NCBI RefSeq assembly: GCF_002197845.1
Contig: NZ_NIDE01000014.1
Span: forward strand, 620,001-684,000
From: Fimbriiglobus ruber
GTDB lineage: Bacteria > Planctomycetota > Planctomycetia > Gemmatales > Gemmataceae
DNA: 64,000 nt
Reading direction: 5' to 3'
Position 1 is the first letter of the stretch, and each line of letters starts with the position of its first letter. Both the position numbers and the translations under genes were made by a program. This document shows positions 54,382 to 62,599 of this stretch, in pieces. The notes below the pieces were generated by a model. It saw only the letters and a list, made by a program, of their open reading frames with translations, did no database searches and was not told the DNA's origin.

Positions 54382-55283
54382 TAGCTTAACAGTCCGGCAA
54401 AATCAACTTCTTGATAACCTTTGAAGTCGATGTACTGGAGAGTACCGCCCGCATTCAAAGGCAGTCCCATCCCGTTCAACGGCACCGGGCTTGTCACCTG
54501 CGCCCCGTTCTTGTCGAGGATCGGTTGAGGCGGAAGCCCTGCGGATGCGATCTGAAGCGTGCCCGCATCGAGTACGGAAACGGGATTCCAGAACGCCAGT
54601 TTGATTTCGAGTTCGATTTTGACTTCCCAGAAGTACGCATTGTTTTCGCAGTGGGTTGAGCAAGCGTACTTGGTGCAACGGACAGTTTTTGCTGGGAACG
54701 TGGTCGAGGCACCCGGACAAATGACCATCACGAACGCAGCGCTGTTGATGCTGTCTTGAAACGTGTTGATCTTGGCAATCGGGTCGAAGCCCGAAATGTC
54801 CTTGTAACTCGTGATCGTACACGTTGCGTTGTGGGACGGGATTTCAATAGGCGGGTCGAACACTTGACCGGCGGAATTGACGACGGCTTTTCCCGCTTGG
54901 TCCTTCGGCCCAAGTAATCTTGTCGTCGCTACGGAACCCCACTCGAAAGTCGGTGGTCGAGAAGGTGGGTCAACGGACTGGTCGGTCTGCGTGGGCGAAA
55001 GGGTCGAGCCGTTGCCGCTGTTGCCAAAGTCGAACGGTCGGCTTGAGTAGTCGTAGGTCAGGGTCCAGAGTCCGAGTTGTTCGCTGTCCCGCTCGGCGGA
55101 TACCTTGATAGCCAACGCTTCCAAGTCGTCCGGGTACGACGAATACCGCAGGATGCCGACGGTTGACCACACATCGGGCGCACGGTCGGCGTAGTCCATA
55201 AACACCCGGAAAATCCGTTGATACGTCCTTACGCCTTTCTGGTCCTGTTCCCCCCGTGAACTGATTTCTTGATACGTTCCCAT
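54381..55283 (-). CDS. phage tail protein after the tape measure
   Basis: 300 residues, mixed alpha/beta, no membrane segment. Motifs seen are TYQRIFRVFMDYADRAPDVWS, FEWGSVATTRLLG and a two-Cys segment (CTKYACSTHC). It follows the tape measure by 7 bp, the place of a distal tail or baseplate protein in siphoviruses. No specific family was recognised. Confidence 0.65.
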   Translation of the reverse strand: MGTYQEISSRGEQDQKGVRTYQRIFRVFMDYADRAPDVWSTVGILRYSSYPDDLEALAIKVSAERDSEQLGLWTLTYDYSSRPFDFGNSGNGSTLSPTQTDQSVDPPSRPPTFEWGSVATTRLLGPKDQAGKAVVNSAGQVFDPPIEIPSHNATCTITSYKDISGFDPIAKINTFQDSINSAAFVMVICPGASTTFPAKTVRCTKYACSTHCENNAYFWEVKIELEIKLAFWNPVSVLDAGTLQIASAGLPPQPILDKNGAQVTSPVPLNGMGLPLNAGGTLQYIDFKGYQEVDFAGLLS

Positions 55284-55290
55284 GCCGTAT

Positions 55291-56955
55291 TTAGCCCGCC
55301 TGTAGCGGGATTGCCACGCCCCAGATACGAATAATACCGTTCAACTTGTCATTGATCTTTTTGAGTTCTTCGTTGTTCTTCTCGTCGGCCTTTTTCTGAA
55401 TGCCGAACTTCGAGTCGTAATTAAACTTGGCTTCGATGCTGAAGGCTTCTTTACTGCCTTTCAGGGCAGCGCTCAACGGCTTGTAATCGACCGCATCCCG
55501 GACATCCTTCCCGAGTTGTTTGGCGGCGTCCTGTTCGGTCTTCCGGCGGTTGGCAAGTGCATCGAACCACGCCCCGATTTTCGCTGCGGAATCGCCCCAA
55601 GTGTTCAGTGCGCCTTTGCCCCAATCACGCATTTTGTCCCCGGCCGCACGCAGGCTGTTACCCCATGCGTCCACGCCCGGAATAGCGTCCCGGAACGCCT
55701 TTCCACCCAAGCTGTCAGGAAGACTACCGGCAATACCAAGCAGGTCTTTTATTGTGGATTTAAAGGCATCTACGAGATGGCCGAATCCTTCCACAACGAA
55801 CGAGGTCACATACGAAATGGCCCCGGCCCCGGCCTTGATCGAATCCCACACATAGCCCGCCCCTTGGCCCAAAGTTTTAAACACGTTCAAGACAACGGAC
55901 TCGACAGACGGCCAACTCGACCCGTAGGCGAATACCGCATTCCCAAGTTGCTTGATTTCGGTAATGGCTATGTCGATCCACTCGGCGAATACCTCACCGA
56001 CCGCAACCAGAATTTCACTCGTCTTGGAAATGGCTCGCCCAAGCCAGTCGAACACGGGCGTGAACAGGGCAAATCCTTTCGAGATCACGCCAGCGAATAG
56101 CTTGATGACTGGCGCTGCGATGAGCGTGGCCCGATTCACGAGTCCGTCCCATACTGCGGAGATTTGTTTCTTGCTCTCGGTCCATGCCTTACTTGCTTCG
56201 GCCGCCATCCTCAGTTCATTGTTCGAGAGAATGGCCCCGCTCTTTTTCTGCGTCTCGATGAAGTCGTCTATTCCCTTGCGACCTTTTTGCAGGACCGGCA
56301 AAAGCTGGTCGCCGGACTTGCCGAACAATGTGAGCGCCGCCGCCGCTTGTTCCGAACCGGGAGGAAGTTTGCTGATCCCTTCGGCGATGGATTTAAATTG
56401 TTCTTCGTAATCCTGACCCTTCAGCGTGTTCAGGCTCAGACCCAGGCGGTTCAAAGTTTCGGCTTCCGTTGCCCCGCCGCCTTGAATGTTCTTTCCCATG
56501 ATGGCGAAGACGTGCCCAACTTGGTCGGCCTCCACCCCGACCCGCCCGAGTAGCTGTTGCATGCCTTGCAACTTGACCGGATCGACGCCAAGCTGGGTCG
56601 CCGTCTTCACCACGTTCCCGAATTCTTTCAGCTTGTCGAACGGGGCGGAAATAGCGTCGTACAACGTCTCGACCACACCGCCCGCAGCGCCGCCCACTGC
56701 CCCGCCGATGGCAGCGCCAATCGGCCCGCCCAGAGCGAAGCCCAGAGCGGAACCCGCACCCGCAAGTATGCCTTTGGCGTTCGACAGGAAGTTACTGGCA
56801 CCTTTCGCAGCGCCGACGAATGCTCCTGCTATCCGGGCCTGCGTCTGGTCACTCCATTTCTTGATTGATCCGGCGGCGTTCGACAGTCCGGCCGTGAGGG
56901 GGGCGCTGTTGGTCGAGAGCGTGAGCGATGCGTTACCGATTGAGTTTGCGGCCAC
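55291..56955 (-). CDS. phage tail tape measure protein
   Basis: 554 residues. It is Ala/Gly-rich, with predicted helices and hydrophobic segments (GSALGFALGGPIGAAIGGAVGGAAGG, APVIKLFAGVISKG). The order after the two chaperones and the length fit a tape measure of a short-tailed siphovirus. The GTG start (56955) overlaps the stop of the preceding frame by 1 bp (TAGTG). It sets tail length and helps DNA passage. Confidence 0.8.
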   Translation of the reverse strand: MAANSIGNASLTLSTNSAPLTAGLSNAAGSIKKWSDQTQARIAGAFVGAAKGASNFLSNAKGILAGAGSALGFALGGPIGAAIGGAVGGAAGGVVETLYDAISAPFDKLKEFGNVVKTATQLGVDPVKLQGMQQLLGRVGVEADQVGHVFAIMGKNIQGGGATEAETLNRLGLSLNTLKGQDYEEQFKSIAEGISKLPPGSEQAAAALTLFGKSGDQLLPVLQKGRKGIDDFIETQKKSGAILSNNELRMAAEASKAWTESKKQISAVWDGLVNRATLIAAPVIKLFAGVISKGFALFTPVFDWLGRAISKTSEILVAVGEVFAEWIDIAITEIKQLGNAVFAYGSSWPSVESVVLNVFKTLGQGAGYVWDSIKAGAGAISYVTSFVVEGFGHLVDAFKSTIKDLLGIAGSLPDSLGGKAFRDAIPGVDAWGNSLRAAGDKMRDWGKGALNTWGDSAAKIGAWFDALANRRKTEQDAAKQLGKDVRDAVDYKPLSAALKGSKEAFSIEAKFNYDSKFGIQKKADEKNNEELKKINDKLNGIIRIWGVAIPLQAG

Positions 56956-57263
56956 TATGTTCCTTTCTTCGCTGCCCTGGCAAGATACCCTTCAATCCGT
57001 GCTTCCTGGCTGATTTCGGGCTTGTCCCACTCAACCATAAGATCACTCGGCCTGACTTTGTTGCTGGCGAAACAACCGACCGTTGCGGCCCCGATCACCG
57101 CCGCCCGCACGTCCTCCCGGTACTCGCCCCACGGGTCGAGTTGATAAGCGGCGTACCAGTGGACGAATTCCGCATAGGTCAAAGTGGACCGCAGTTCGGA
57201 AACCGTGCGGCCCAGAGTCCGAGCCAGTAAAAACTCAAACTTGAGTTCGGGGTTCGCCCTCAA
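56955..57263 (-). CDS. tail assembly chaperone, T-type (second frame)
   Basis: 102 residues if started at the TTG 57263, but more likely made as the -1 frameshift product of the preceding frame. It contains LLARTLGRTVSELRSTLTYAEFVHWYAAYQLDPWGEYREDVRAAV, a pattern seen in DUF4035-type phage proteins. The position between the G-type chaperone and the tape measure is classical. See the slippery site at 57266-57272. Confidence 0.8.
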   Translation of the reverse strand: MRANPELKFEFLLARTLGRTVSELRSTLTYAEFVHWYAAYQLDPWGEYREDVRAAVIGAATVGCFASNKVRPSDLMVEWDKPEISQEARIEGYLARAAKKGT

Positions 57264-57574
57264 CCTTTTTTTGCGTCGTCCACCGCCCCGCCGTCGAGCT
57301 TGTTCGCCTTCACGGCGGCGAGTGCCAGGGCGGCGACCAGTACGGCCGATTTCTTTTTCAGTGCGGCGATGTCTTCCAACTTGAAAAGCGGGTTCCCGTG
57401 TTCGTCGCAGGCCGAGTAGACCAGGGCTTCAATGTCAGGGTCGCTGGACACACGGCATTTTTGCAACTCGTCGTAAGAGACCTGGCGCATGTAGACCGCC
57501 TTCCCGAGTTCCGGAATGTCGGCCTTTTGCGGGGCGATGGTAAAATTTAAAAAGTCTTCTCGTGATAGAGACAT
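57260..57574 (-). CDS. tail assembly chaperone, G-type (first frame)
   Basis: 104 residues, ending DDAKKG. It begins MSLSREDFLNFTIAPQK with AAAGGT 5 bp before the ATG. It is soluble and helical. Immediately before its TGA lies a slippery A AAA AAA run (57266-57272 as T7 on the plus strand), which would shift some ribosomes into the next frame to give a fusion of about 205 residues, as in the lambda G/GT system. Confidence 0.82.
   Translation of the reverse strand: MSLSREDFLNFTIAPQKADIPELGKAVYMRQVSYDELQKCRVSSDPDIEALVYSACDEHGNPLFKLEDIAALKKKSAVLVAALALAAVKANKLDGGAVDDAKKG
57266..57272 (-). promoter_or_regulatory. predicted programmed -1 frameshift site
   Basis: The minus strand reads GCA AAA AAA GGT TGA. 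The heptamer A AAA AAA is a strong -1 slippery site, and the downstream chaperone frame lies in the -1 frame. After slipping, the next codons are AGG TTG AGG GCG. This mirrors the conserved tail-chaperone frameshift of long-tailed phages. Confidence 0.82.
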
Positions 57575-57583
57575 GGGTTACCT

Positions 57584-58015
57584 TTAGGATGCGGTAGTAA
57601 TGGTGATGTCGTCGGTGAGTTTGATGGAAAACTTGTACTCGACATCCTTATCGGGCGTCACGTCGATGGTGCCGATCTTGTCGAGGAAGCCGGGCGCAGT
57701 GGCGATCTTGGCCGCAACCCCGGTGGACGGGAATTGAACCTGCCAGTTCTTGACGAGTCCCTTGACGGCGATCAGGCGGGCGTAGTCGGCGGCGTTGTAG
57801 TACATCGTGCATTCCCAGGTCGCACACTCTTGCATGCCCGGCGCACGGGTTTTCATGTTGCTGGACTGACCCAGGAAATAAGTCGGGATTTCTGTTACTT
57901 CGCCGTGATCGACGGTCAGACTGGTAGGACTGACGAACTGAACTTGTGCCCCACTTGTACCATCACCCAGAGAGAGCGTTGCGGACTTACCAATAACAAC
58001 AACTTCTGTAGTCAT
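57584..58015 (-). CDS. phage major tail protein
   Basis: 143 residues, beta-rich (ATLSLGDGTSGAQVQFVSPTS, DVEYKFSIKLTDDITITTAS), with GGAG 5 bp before the ATG. It lies directly before the tail chaperones, the usual place of the tube protein. It is shorter than many tube proteins but of that type. Confidence 0.75.
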   Translation of the reverse strand: MTTEVVVIGKSATLSLGDGTSGAQVQFVSPTSLTVDHGEVTEIPTYFLGQSSNMKTRAPGMQECATWECTMYYNAADYARLIAVKGLVKNWQVQFPSTGVAAKIATAPGFLDKIGTIDVTPDKDVEYKFSIKLTDDITITTAS

Positions 58016-58061
58016 CTAAACTCCTTATCAATATTGACAAGGTATTTAGATATGATGGCGA

Positions 58062-58505
58062 TTATTTTAAGATCGAAGATATGCGACGGTCGATTGCTTT
58101 ACACAGTGCAGACCAGTAACTTTCCTTGGTCGTTTCCATTGCGGCGGCCAGAAACGGTTTCGGTTTGATGTGCTTCCCGCCCCGCTCGACCAAGTGTGCG
58201 TACTGGCTCGGGCGGACTATCCTCGGTTGGCCTTTCTGCTTGCCTCTCGTGTAGTCGCCTCTCGTCTTGATGTACTTGCTTCTCGGGCCGATGATGGCAA
58301 CCGCAACGCTCGTGTACGTTTTAATTTTGCTGCCGATGGACTTCGCCAGGAATCCGTAGCGTGCGAGTCCGTAGGCGTTGTTTTTTACGGCCGTCTTAAC
58401 GATCTTGCTGGCCTCGGCCTGGCTCTGCCTCAATACCTTGTTCACAACGCCACGTTTCAACCCTTCCATCTTGGACAAGTCGATCACCATTTTTCCGTCG
58501 ATCAC
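58062..58505 (-). CDS. HK97 gp10-type tail-completion protein
   Basis: About 148 residues from the GTG at 58505 (GGAGGG upstream); an ATG follows five codons later. It is a basic, mixed fold with HLVERGGKHIKPKPFLAAAM near the end, the typical 'E.G......P.PFL.PA' signature of HK97 gp10-like proteins. It acts at the head-tail interface. The start overlaps the stop of the glycosyltransferase-like gene by 4 bp. Confidence 0.85.
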   Translation of the reverse strand: MIDGKMVIDLSKMEGLKRGVVNKVLRQSQAEASKIVKTAVKNNAYGLARYGFLAKSIGSKIKTYTSVAVAIIGPRSKYIKTRGDYTRGKQKGQPRIVRPSQYAHLVERGGKHIKPKPFLAAAMETTKESYWSALCKAIDRRISSILK

Positions 58506-59413
58506 AACAGCCCTCCGGTCCTGAAATGATAAATCTGTTGAATCACGTCCGCAGGTCGAATCATGTCCATACACTGCGGGACGAATTCGCCGTCTTTATT
58601 TAGGACCGGTAGGGCGCATAATGATTTGTTGTGGTGTTCGCCGTCGGGGAGTGCGACGACACGGCTTTTCCAGCAGGCGTTCGGCGAGCAGCATTTCAAC
58701 CGCCCTTGCATCGCCAAGAACGCTTGCGTCGGATACCAGATGAACGAGATCGGTTCCCGGCCGCCGAGCAAGCAGACATACGGCTTGTCGAACGCTGCGA
58801 AGATGTGCTGAAGAAAGGTGACGCCCCCGATCCCGGCCGCAGCGTTGTAGACGAGCGAAAACAGTTCCCTCGGACTGGTCTTACCAATCAAGTCGATTGC
58901 GCCCTTTAACGGCCGGTGCAAGTGATGGCGTTCACCGATTTGCACAATCTTAAATTCGCCACTGAGTCGGTCGCAAACTTCCTGGTAGTTTGCGTGACCC
59001 CATCCCTTGCAGGTGTAATCTTGCTTTACGCCGGAGTTCACGACGATGTATTTCCCGTCAATAATTTTATTATTCTTCTCGGCGTCCGTGAGATAGAGAG
59101 ACGGACGGTTGACTTGCAACTTGAGCGGGCGGTTGATCTGCCCGGCGAGGTAGTCGGTGAAGCACGTCATGAAATGGCCCGTGCGGATCATGTGGCTTTC
59201 GTGGATGCCGGGATAGTGCATCGCCACGGCTTGCCCCTCATCGCTGGCCGGAACGATATGGGGATTGTTTTCCCAAATCTCTTGGCAGGTCGTGTGAACG
59301 CTCGTTTCGTATTCGCCGGGGAACTGGCGATGTAGGGATTCGACCGCCGCCGTCATTACAAGCACGTCGCCGGGACTGAGGAAGTGCGTGAGGTGAAGTT
59401 TACTTTTCCCCAC
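58502..59413 (-). CDS. glycosyltransferase-9-like protein within the phage head-tail module
   Basis: About 303 residues from a GTG at 59413. The start LHLTHFLSPGDVLVMTAAVESLHRQFP is typical of GT9-type enzymes, as is the later GKTSPRELFSLVYNAAAGIGGVTFLQHIFAAFDKPYVCLLGG donor region. The Cys cluster CCSPNACW comes near the end. A longer frame to 59626 exists but is a shadow of the upstream small gene. It lies between connector genes and gp10, an unusual place; overlaps on both sides suggest it is an integral late gene. Confidence 0.78.
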   Translation of the reverse strand: MGKSKLHLTHFLSPGDVLVMTAAVESLHRQFPGEYETSVHTTCQEIWENNPHIVPASDEGQAVAMHYPGIHESHMIRTGHFMTCFTDYLAGQINRPLKLQVNRPSLYLTDAEKNNKIIDGKYIVVNSGVKQDYTCKGWGHANYQEVCDRLSGEFKIVQIGERHHLHRPLKGAIDLIGKTSPRELFSLVYNAAAGIGGVTFLQHIFAAFDKPYVCLLGGREPISFIWYPTQAFLAMQGRLKCCSPNACWKSRVVALPDGEHHNKSLCALPVLNKDGEFVPQCMDMIRPADVIQQIYHFRTGGLL

Positions 59414-59630
59414 AGTTACAGGGCTTGGGCGGGAGTTGTCTTTGAAGTTGTGGAAGTGACTCCTTCGGCACTTGTGGCAGGTTCGCCATTCTGCGCCATT
59501 TGGTCCGGTACTTCTCTTGCTTGGTCTTGTCCATCGTGATCGGTGTGCCCGAATCGTCGTGACCCCGCCAGATGTCGAGTTGTCGGCCCCAAAGGATTTG
59601 CCCCAATTCCGGAATGTATGCTTCACCCAT
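59400..59630 (-). CDS. small phage protein
   Basis: 76 residues (MGEAYIPELGQILWGRQLDI...). It has a basic middle and ends CNCGEK. It overlaps the head-closure gene by 8 bp and the glycosyltransferase-like gene by 14 bp, so it is translationally coupled. No function is recognised. Confidence 0.65.
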   Translation of the reverse strand: MGEAYIPELGQILWGRQLDIWRGHDDSGTPITMDKTKQEKYRTKWRRMANLPQVPKESLPQLQRQLPPKPCNCGEK

Positions 59631-59979
59631 TGCTCGTGTTTACGCTCTCCACGTCGAGTACGGTTTCGTAGTTCTCAAAGTCCCGGCGCACCCCGGTCAC
59701 GTCGTAGGTTTCGCCAAAATTAAAATAGTACAATCGGTCCTCGGCCGAGATGTTCGGGAATCCCCGGACTCGTACCTCCCCCTGCGTGACGGTGCGAATT
59801 GCCCCGTACTTGTCCTGTTCGTTGGACGACTGCGCCGAGTAGTTGCCCCAAAGGTAGTTACCCGTGGAAGGGTACGATTTGGGATTGTCGCCCGTCACGC
59901 CGTCCGGGGTGCGGACGCAGACGAGCCATTCAAACCGCCAGCGATATTCGCCCGCCCCCGGCTTACCTGTTCCAGTCAC
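59623..59979 (-). CDS. phage head-closure (head-tail joining) protein
   Basis: 118 residues. It is a beta-rich protein with the RRDFENYETVLDVESVN ending and the VRVRGFPNISAEDRLYYFNFGETYDVTGV stretch typical of head-tail joining adaptors. It overlaps the preceding connector gene by 17 bp. Order and size fit. Confidence 0.78.
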   Translation of the reverse strand: MTGTGKPGAGEYRWRFEWLVCVRTPDGVTGDNPKSYPSTGNYLWGNYSAQSSNEQDKYGAIRTVTQGEVRVRGFPNISAEDRLYYFNFGETYDVTGVRRDFENYETVLDVESVNTSNG

Positions 59980-60631
59980 CAGACACCCCCGTAGAAAATC
60001 GTTTGCAGACAGACAGCCATCCGGCCGGTAGTTCCTTCATCTCGTTTCCAAACGCCTCCCGGTTCGTGTACCAGTGTGCGGCCAACAGGCGGACGGCTTG
60101 GACCGCCATGCTCGGCGGGTCGGCGTACCCGGCCGTGAACGTGACTCTGACCGTGGGCTTGGTCGTCTGGTTCACGAGCGGAAGCGTCGGCGGAAGGATC
60201 ACACGGGCCGGGTAGCCGGTCGTGTCGGCCGCCCAGGTCGAGCCGTCGAGAGCCTGCCACGTTCCCGATTGGTCGAGGTATTCGACGGTTGATATTTCTG
60301 TGACCGGCCGCCGGGCGATGAAGATGCACGGTACGACAAGGTTCGGCAGGGTCGAGAACGGCGAGTACGGGAACGGCACGGCCCACGGGGAATAGTTTGG
60401 CTGGTCTCGGTAGTCGTAATAGACGGTCGGCCAGTGGTCGAGGTAGAGCTTAAAGATGGTGCTTCCGAGTACGGCCCCGCCACTGTCTACGGTGAACTTG
60501 TCTTGGGCGGCGTCGATCAGGTCCGCAAGTAGATCGTCCTCGGACGTGTCGCTCGTCCGCAACCAGTCCCGCAGGTCTGAAGCGGCCAAAGGTGGATCGG
60601 TCGGCGGCGTGACAATCTGATAGCTGTACAT
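59963..60631 (-). CDS. phage head-tail connector, gp6-type
   Basis: 222 residues. The N-terminal helices (ASDLRDWLRTSDTSEDDLLADLIDAAQDKF) match the HK97 gp6-like connector pattern. The middle and C-terminal parts (PVTEISTVEYLDQSGTWQAL, VRVTFTAGYADPPSMAVQAVRLLAAHWYTNREAF) are also typical. It forms the ring under the portal. It follows the capsid gene after a terminator. Confidence 0.88.
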   Translation of the reverse strand: MYSYQIVTPPTDPPLAASDLRDWLRTSDTSEDDLLADLIDAAQDKFTVDSGGAVLGSTIFKLYLDHWPTVYYDYRDQPNYSPWAVPFPYSPFSTLPNLVVPCIFIARRPVTEISTVEYLDQSGTWQALDGSTWAADTTGYPARVILPPTLPLVNQTTKPTVRVTFTAGYADPPSMAVQAVRLLAAHWYTNREAFGNEMKELPAGWLSVCKRFSTGVSGDWNR

Positions 60632-60654
60632 GCCTTTATTTAGCGTTCGACCAA

Positions 60655-60690
60655 TAAAAAACCCGCCGGGTTAAGTCGGCGGGTTTCTTG
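60655..60690 (-). terminator. terminator between capsid and connector genes
   Basis: The stem ACCCGCCG/CGGCGGGT (60661-60668 with 60677-60684) has A/T-rich tails on both sides. On the minus strand it reads AACCCGGCGGGTTTTTTATT, so it can end leftward transcripts. It would lower tail-gene expression relative to capsid. Confidence 0.8.
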
Positions 60691-60714
60691 GCATCAAACA
60701 AGAGAGGGAATCGT

Positions 60715-62019
60715 TTAACTTGCGGGCGTGGCGGCTCGGGCGATGGAGGAAGCGTGCCCGACGTAGTTACAGTCGAACCGCATCAACACTTCAAACCCGA
60801 TCATCCCGTTAGCCCGGTAGAGTTCGTTCAGACGAGTGATCTTGACCCCATCGACCATGCGGACGACGTGACGGGATAGGTTGGCGAATACGGCGATGTT
60901 CTTGCTGAACGAGCCGGAGGCGTCGATACTGTTCGAGATCAGATAGTTGAACCCGGCAATCTTGTCCGGTTGCATGTTCTGTACAAGCGTGTTGTTTACG
61001 TCCCAAATGTAGCGGTTCTGCCCGTCCTTGATCCGCCGCAAGTCCCAGACGGACGAGTCTGCCAGGACCAGCGTATTCGTCGGCCGGTAGGCGAGATCGA
61101 CGGACGAGAACAGCGTCATCAGGTCATCGAACGTGTAAAAATTCTTGTGCGTTGCGGCGAGTGTTACCGCCGGTGTTCCGCCGTCGGCCGAAGTACAGGC
61201 CGCAATCAAGCCGGTCGGCTGGCTGGAGCCGGTGCCCGAGACGATATACTTTTCGAGCGTTCTTGCGCCACGTTCTGCGAGACGGGAGACGAGCCAGGAT
61301 TCGACATCGAAAACGGCATCCTCAAGCATCTCATAGGTGACTTGGACAATCGTCCTGAAGTAGTACCCACCCAGCGTCACTTTGTCGAACGTCGGGTCCA
61401 CGTTCGTCGGACTGGCGGACGTTTGGCCGATGATGGACATGGTGTTCGCCACGTCGCTACCACGGGGCAGGGTAAAGTTGTTGCCGTCGCTCGTGACCTG
61501 TACGTCTACCTGCCCGATGATGGGCGAGTAGTATTTCATCTCGGTTTGCAGGTCCGGGTACGTCGTGGTGAAGGTCGTGTTACCGCCCGCCGTGCTGGTG
61601 CCGGTGTTGATCGACCGCATCGTGATCGTGTGGTTGTTGAGGTGATACCCGAGATCGTTGGCCCGCTGGATCGTGTCACCGGATACAGACACGTCTCGAC
61701 CACTCCCGTAAGCCATCCACGCTTTGAGCGCCTTGTTACGCTCTTGCTTGGTGTGGTTCTTGGGGATCGGGGCGCTTGCGGAAGGGCTTACCTTGCGGCC
61801 CTGACTCCGGTTCATGTCGGATTCGAGGGCTTCGAGCTTTTCCTTACGTTCGGCGGCCTTGATTTGGTTTTCGAGCTTGTCCACGTCCCGCATCCGGGTT
61901 GCCCACTGCTCCTCTTCCTCGGAGGTCAGTTCCCGGCCTTCGGCTTCCGCCCGCTCGTATAATTTGCGGGAGTCGGTCACCAGTGCCGCCCGCTGCTCTC
62001 TGAGTTCAAGTGAATTCAT
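60715..62019 (-). CDS. HK97-type major capsid protein
   Basis: 434 residues. The N-terminal coiled-coil scaffold region (about 1-75: LRKLYERAEAEGRELTSEEEEQW...) is followed by a capsid fold beginning near GSGRDVSVS. Typical motifs are AAGGNTTFTTTYPDLQTEM, PTFDKVTLGGYYFRTIVQVTYEML, GTGSSQPTGLI and MIGFEVLMRFDC. It is cleaved by the adjacent protease and assembles the shell. GGAG lies before the ATG. Confidence 0.93.
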   Translation of the reverse strand: MNSLELREQRAALVTDSRKLYERAEAEGRELTSEEEEQWATRMRDVDKLENQIKAAERKEKLEALESDMNRSQGRKVSPSASAPIPKNHTKQERNKALKAWMAYGSGRDVSVSGDTIQRANDLGYHLNNHTITMRSINTGTSTAGGNTTFTTTYPDLQTEMKYYSPIIGQVDVQVTSDGNNFTLPRGSDVANTMSIIGQTSASPTNVDPTFDKVTLGGYYFRTIVQVTYEMLEDAVFDVESWLVSRLAERGARTLEKYIVSGTGSSQPTGLIAACTSADGGTPAVTLAATHKNFYTFDDLMTLFSSVDLAYRPTNTLVLADSSVWDLRRIKDGQNRYIWDVNNTLVQNMQPDKIAGFNYLISNSIDASGSFSKNIAVFANLSRHVVRMVDGVKITRLNELYRANGMIGFEVLMRFDCNYVGHASSIARAATPAS

Positions 62020-62080
62020 AATTCTCCGTAAGGAATGATCTTGTTAGACAACGCAATATTTATTCATCACGTCAACAAAT

Positions 62081-62599
62081 TTAAAATCTCTCTCTGAGGT
62101 CGAGTTCCATTTTGCGGAACTGTTGTTTACTTCGCAGTGCGAGAGATGTAGCGGTGTAAGCTGGCATGGCGACCGGCCCGAGTTCGTACAGGAATAAGTT
62201 TGTTAACTCTCTGGTGTCGCCGTTCCAATTGTCACCGCCCGCCTTCGGCCGAAACGTGAAGCTCGCCCCGTTCAGGTCTCCACGGTCTACCATTTCTTTG
62301 ATGTCGCTGGCGTGGTCCGGCAGGTCGATTTCAAACCGTAGTCCCCGGTCGTCCTCGTGCAAGCGAAGCGTTCCGGCGGACGTGCGGCCCAGCAACCTTG
62401 ACGGATCGTGATTGAAGGTCGCAATAATATCGGCCTTGCTCTCGACCGCCGACCGGAACGCACCCCGGCGGACGACTTCGGTAAAGCTGCGCCCGCCTTC
62501 GGTGATCCGTGTGGGCGAGTCCCAAACGGCGGCGTACCCCGTGAGCATGCGCCCGCTCACGGAATAACTTGCTGTCAGTGATCGTTTCTCGATGGTCAT
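62081..62599 (-). CDS. HK97-type prohead protease
   Basis: 172 residues. It begins MTIEKRSLTASYSVSGRMLTGYAAVWD, followed by FTEVVRRGAFRSAV and the catalytic FNHDPSRLLGRTSAG segment with its His, then GASFTFRP with the Ser. It matures the capsid. Its start overlaps the portal stop by 4 bp. Confidence 0.92.
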   Translation of the reverse strand: MTIEKRSLTASYSVSGRMLTGYAAVWDSPTRITEGGRSFTEVVRRGAFRSAVESKADIIATFNHDPSRLLGRTSAGTLRLHEDDRGLRFEIDLPDHASDIKEMVDRGDLNGASFTFRPKAGGDNWNGDTRELTNLFLYELGPVAMPAYTATSLALRSKQQFRKMELDLRERF

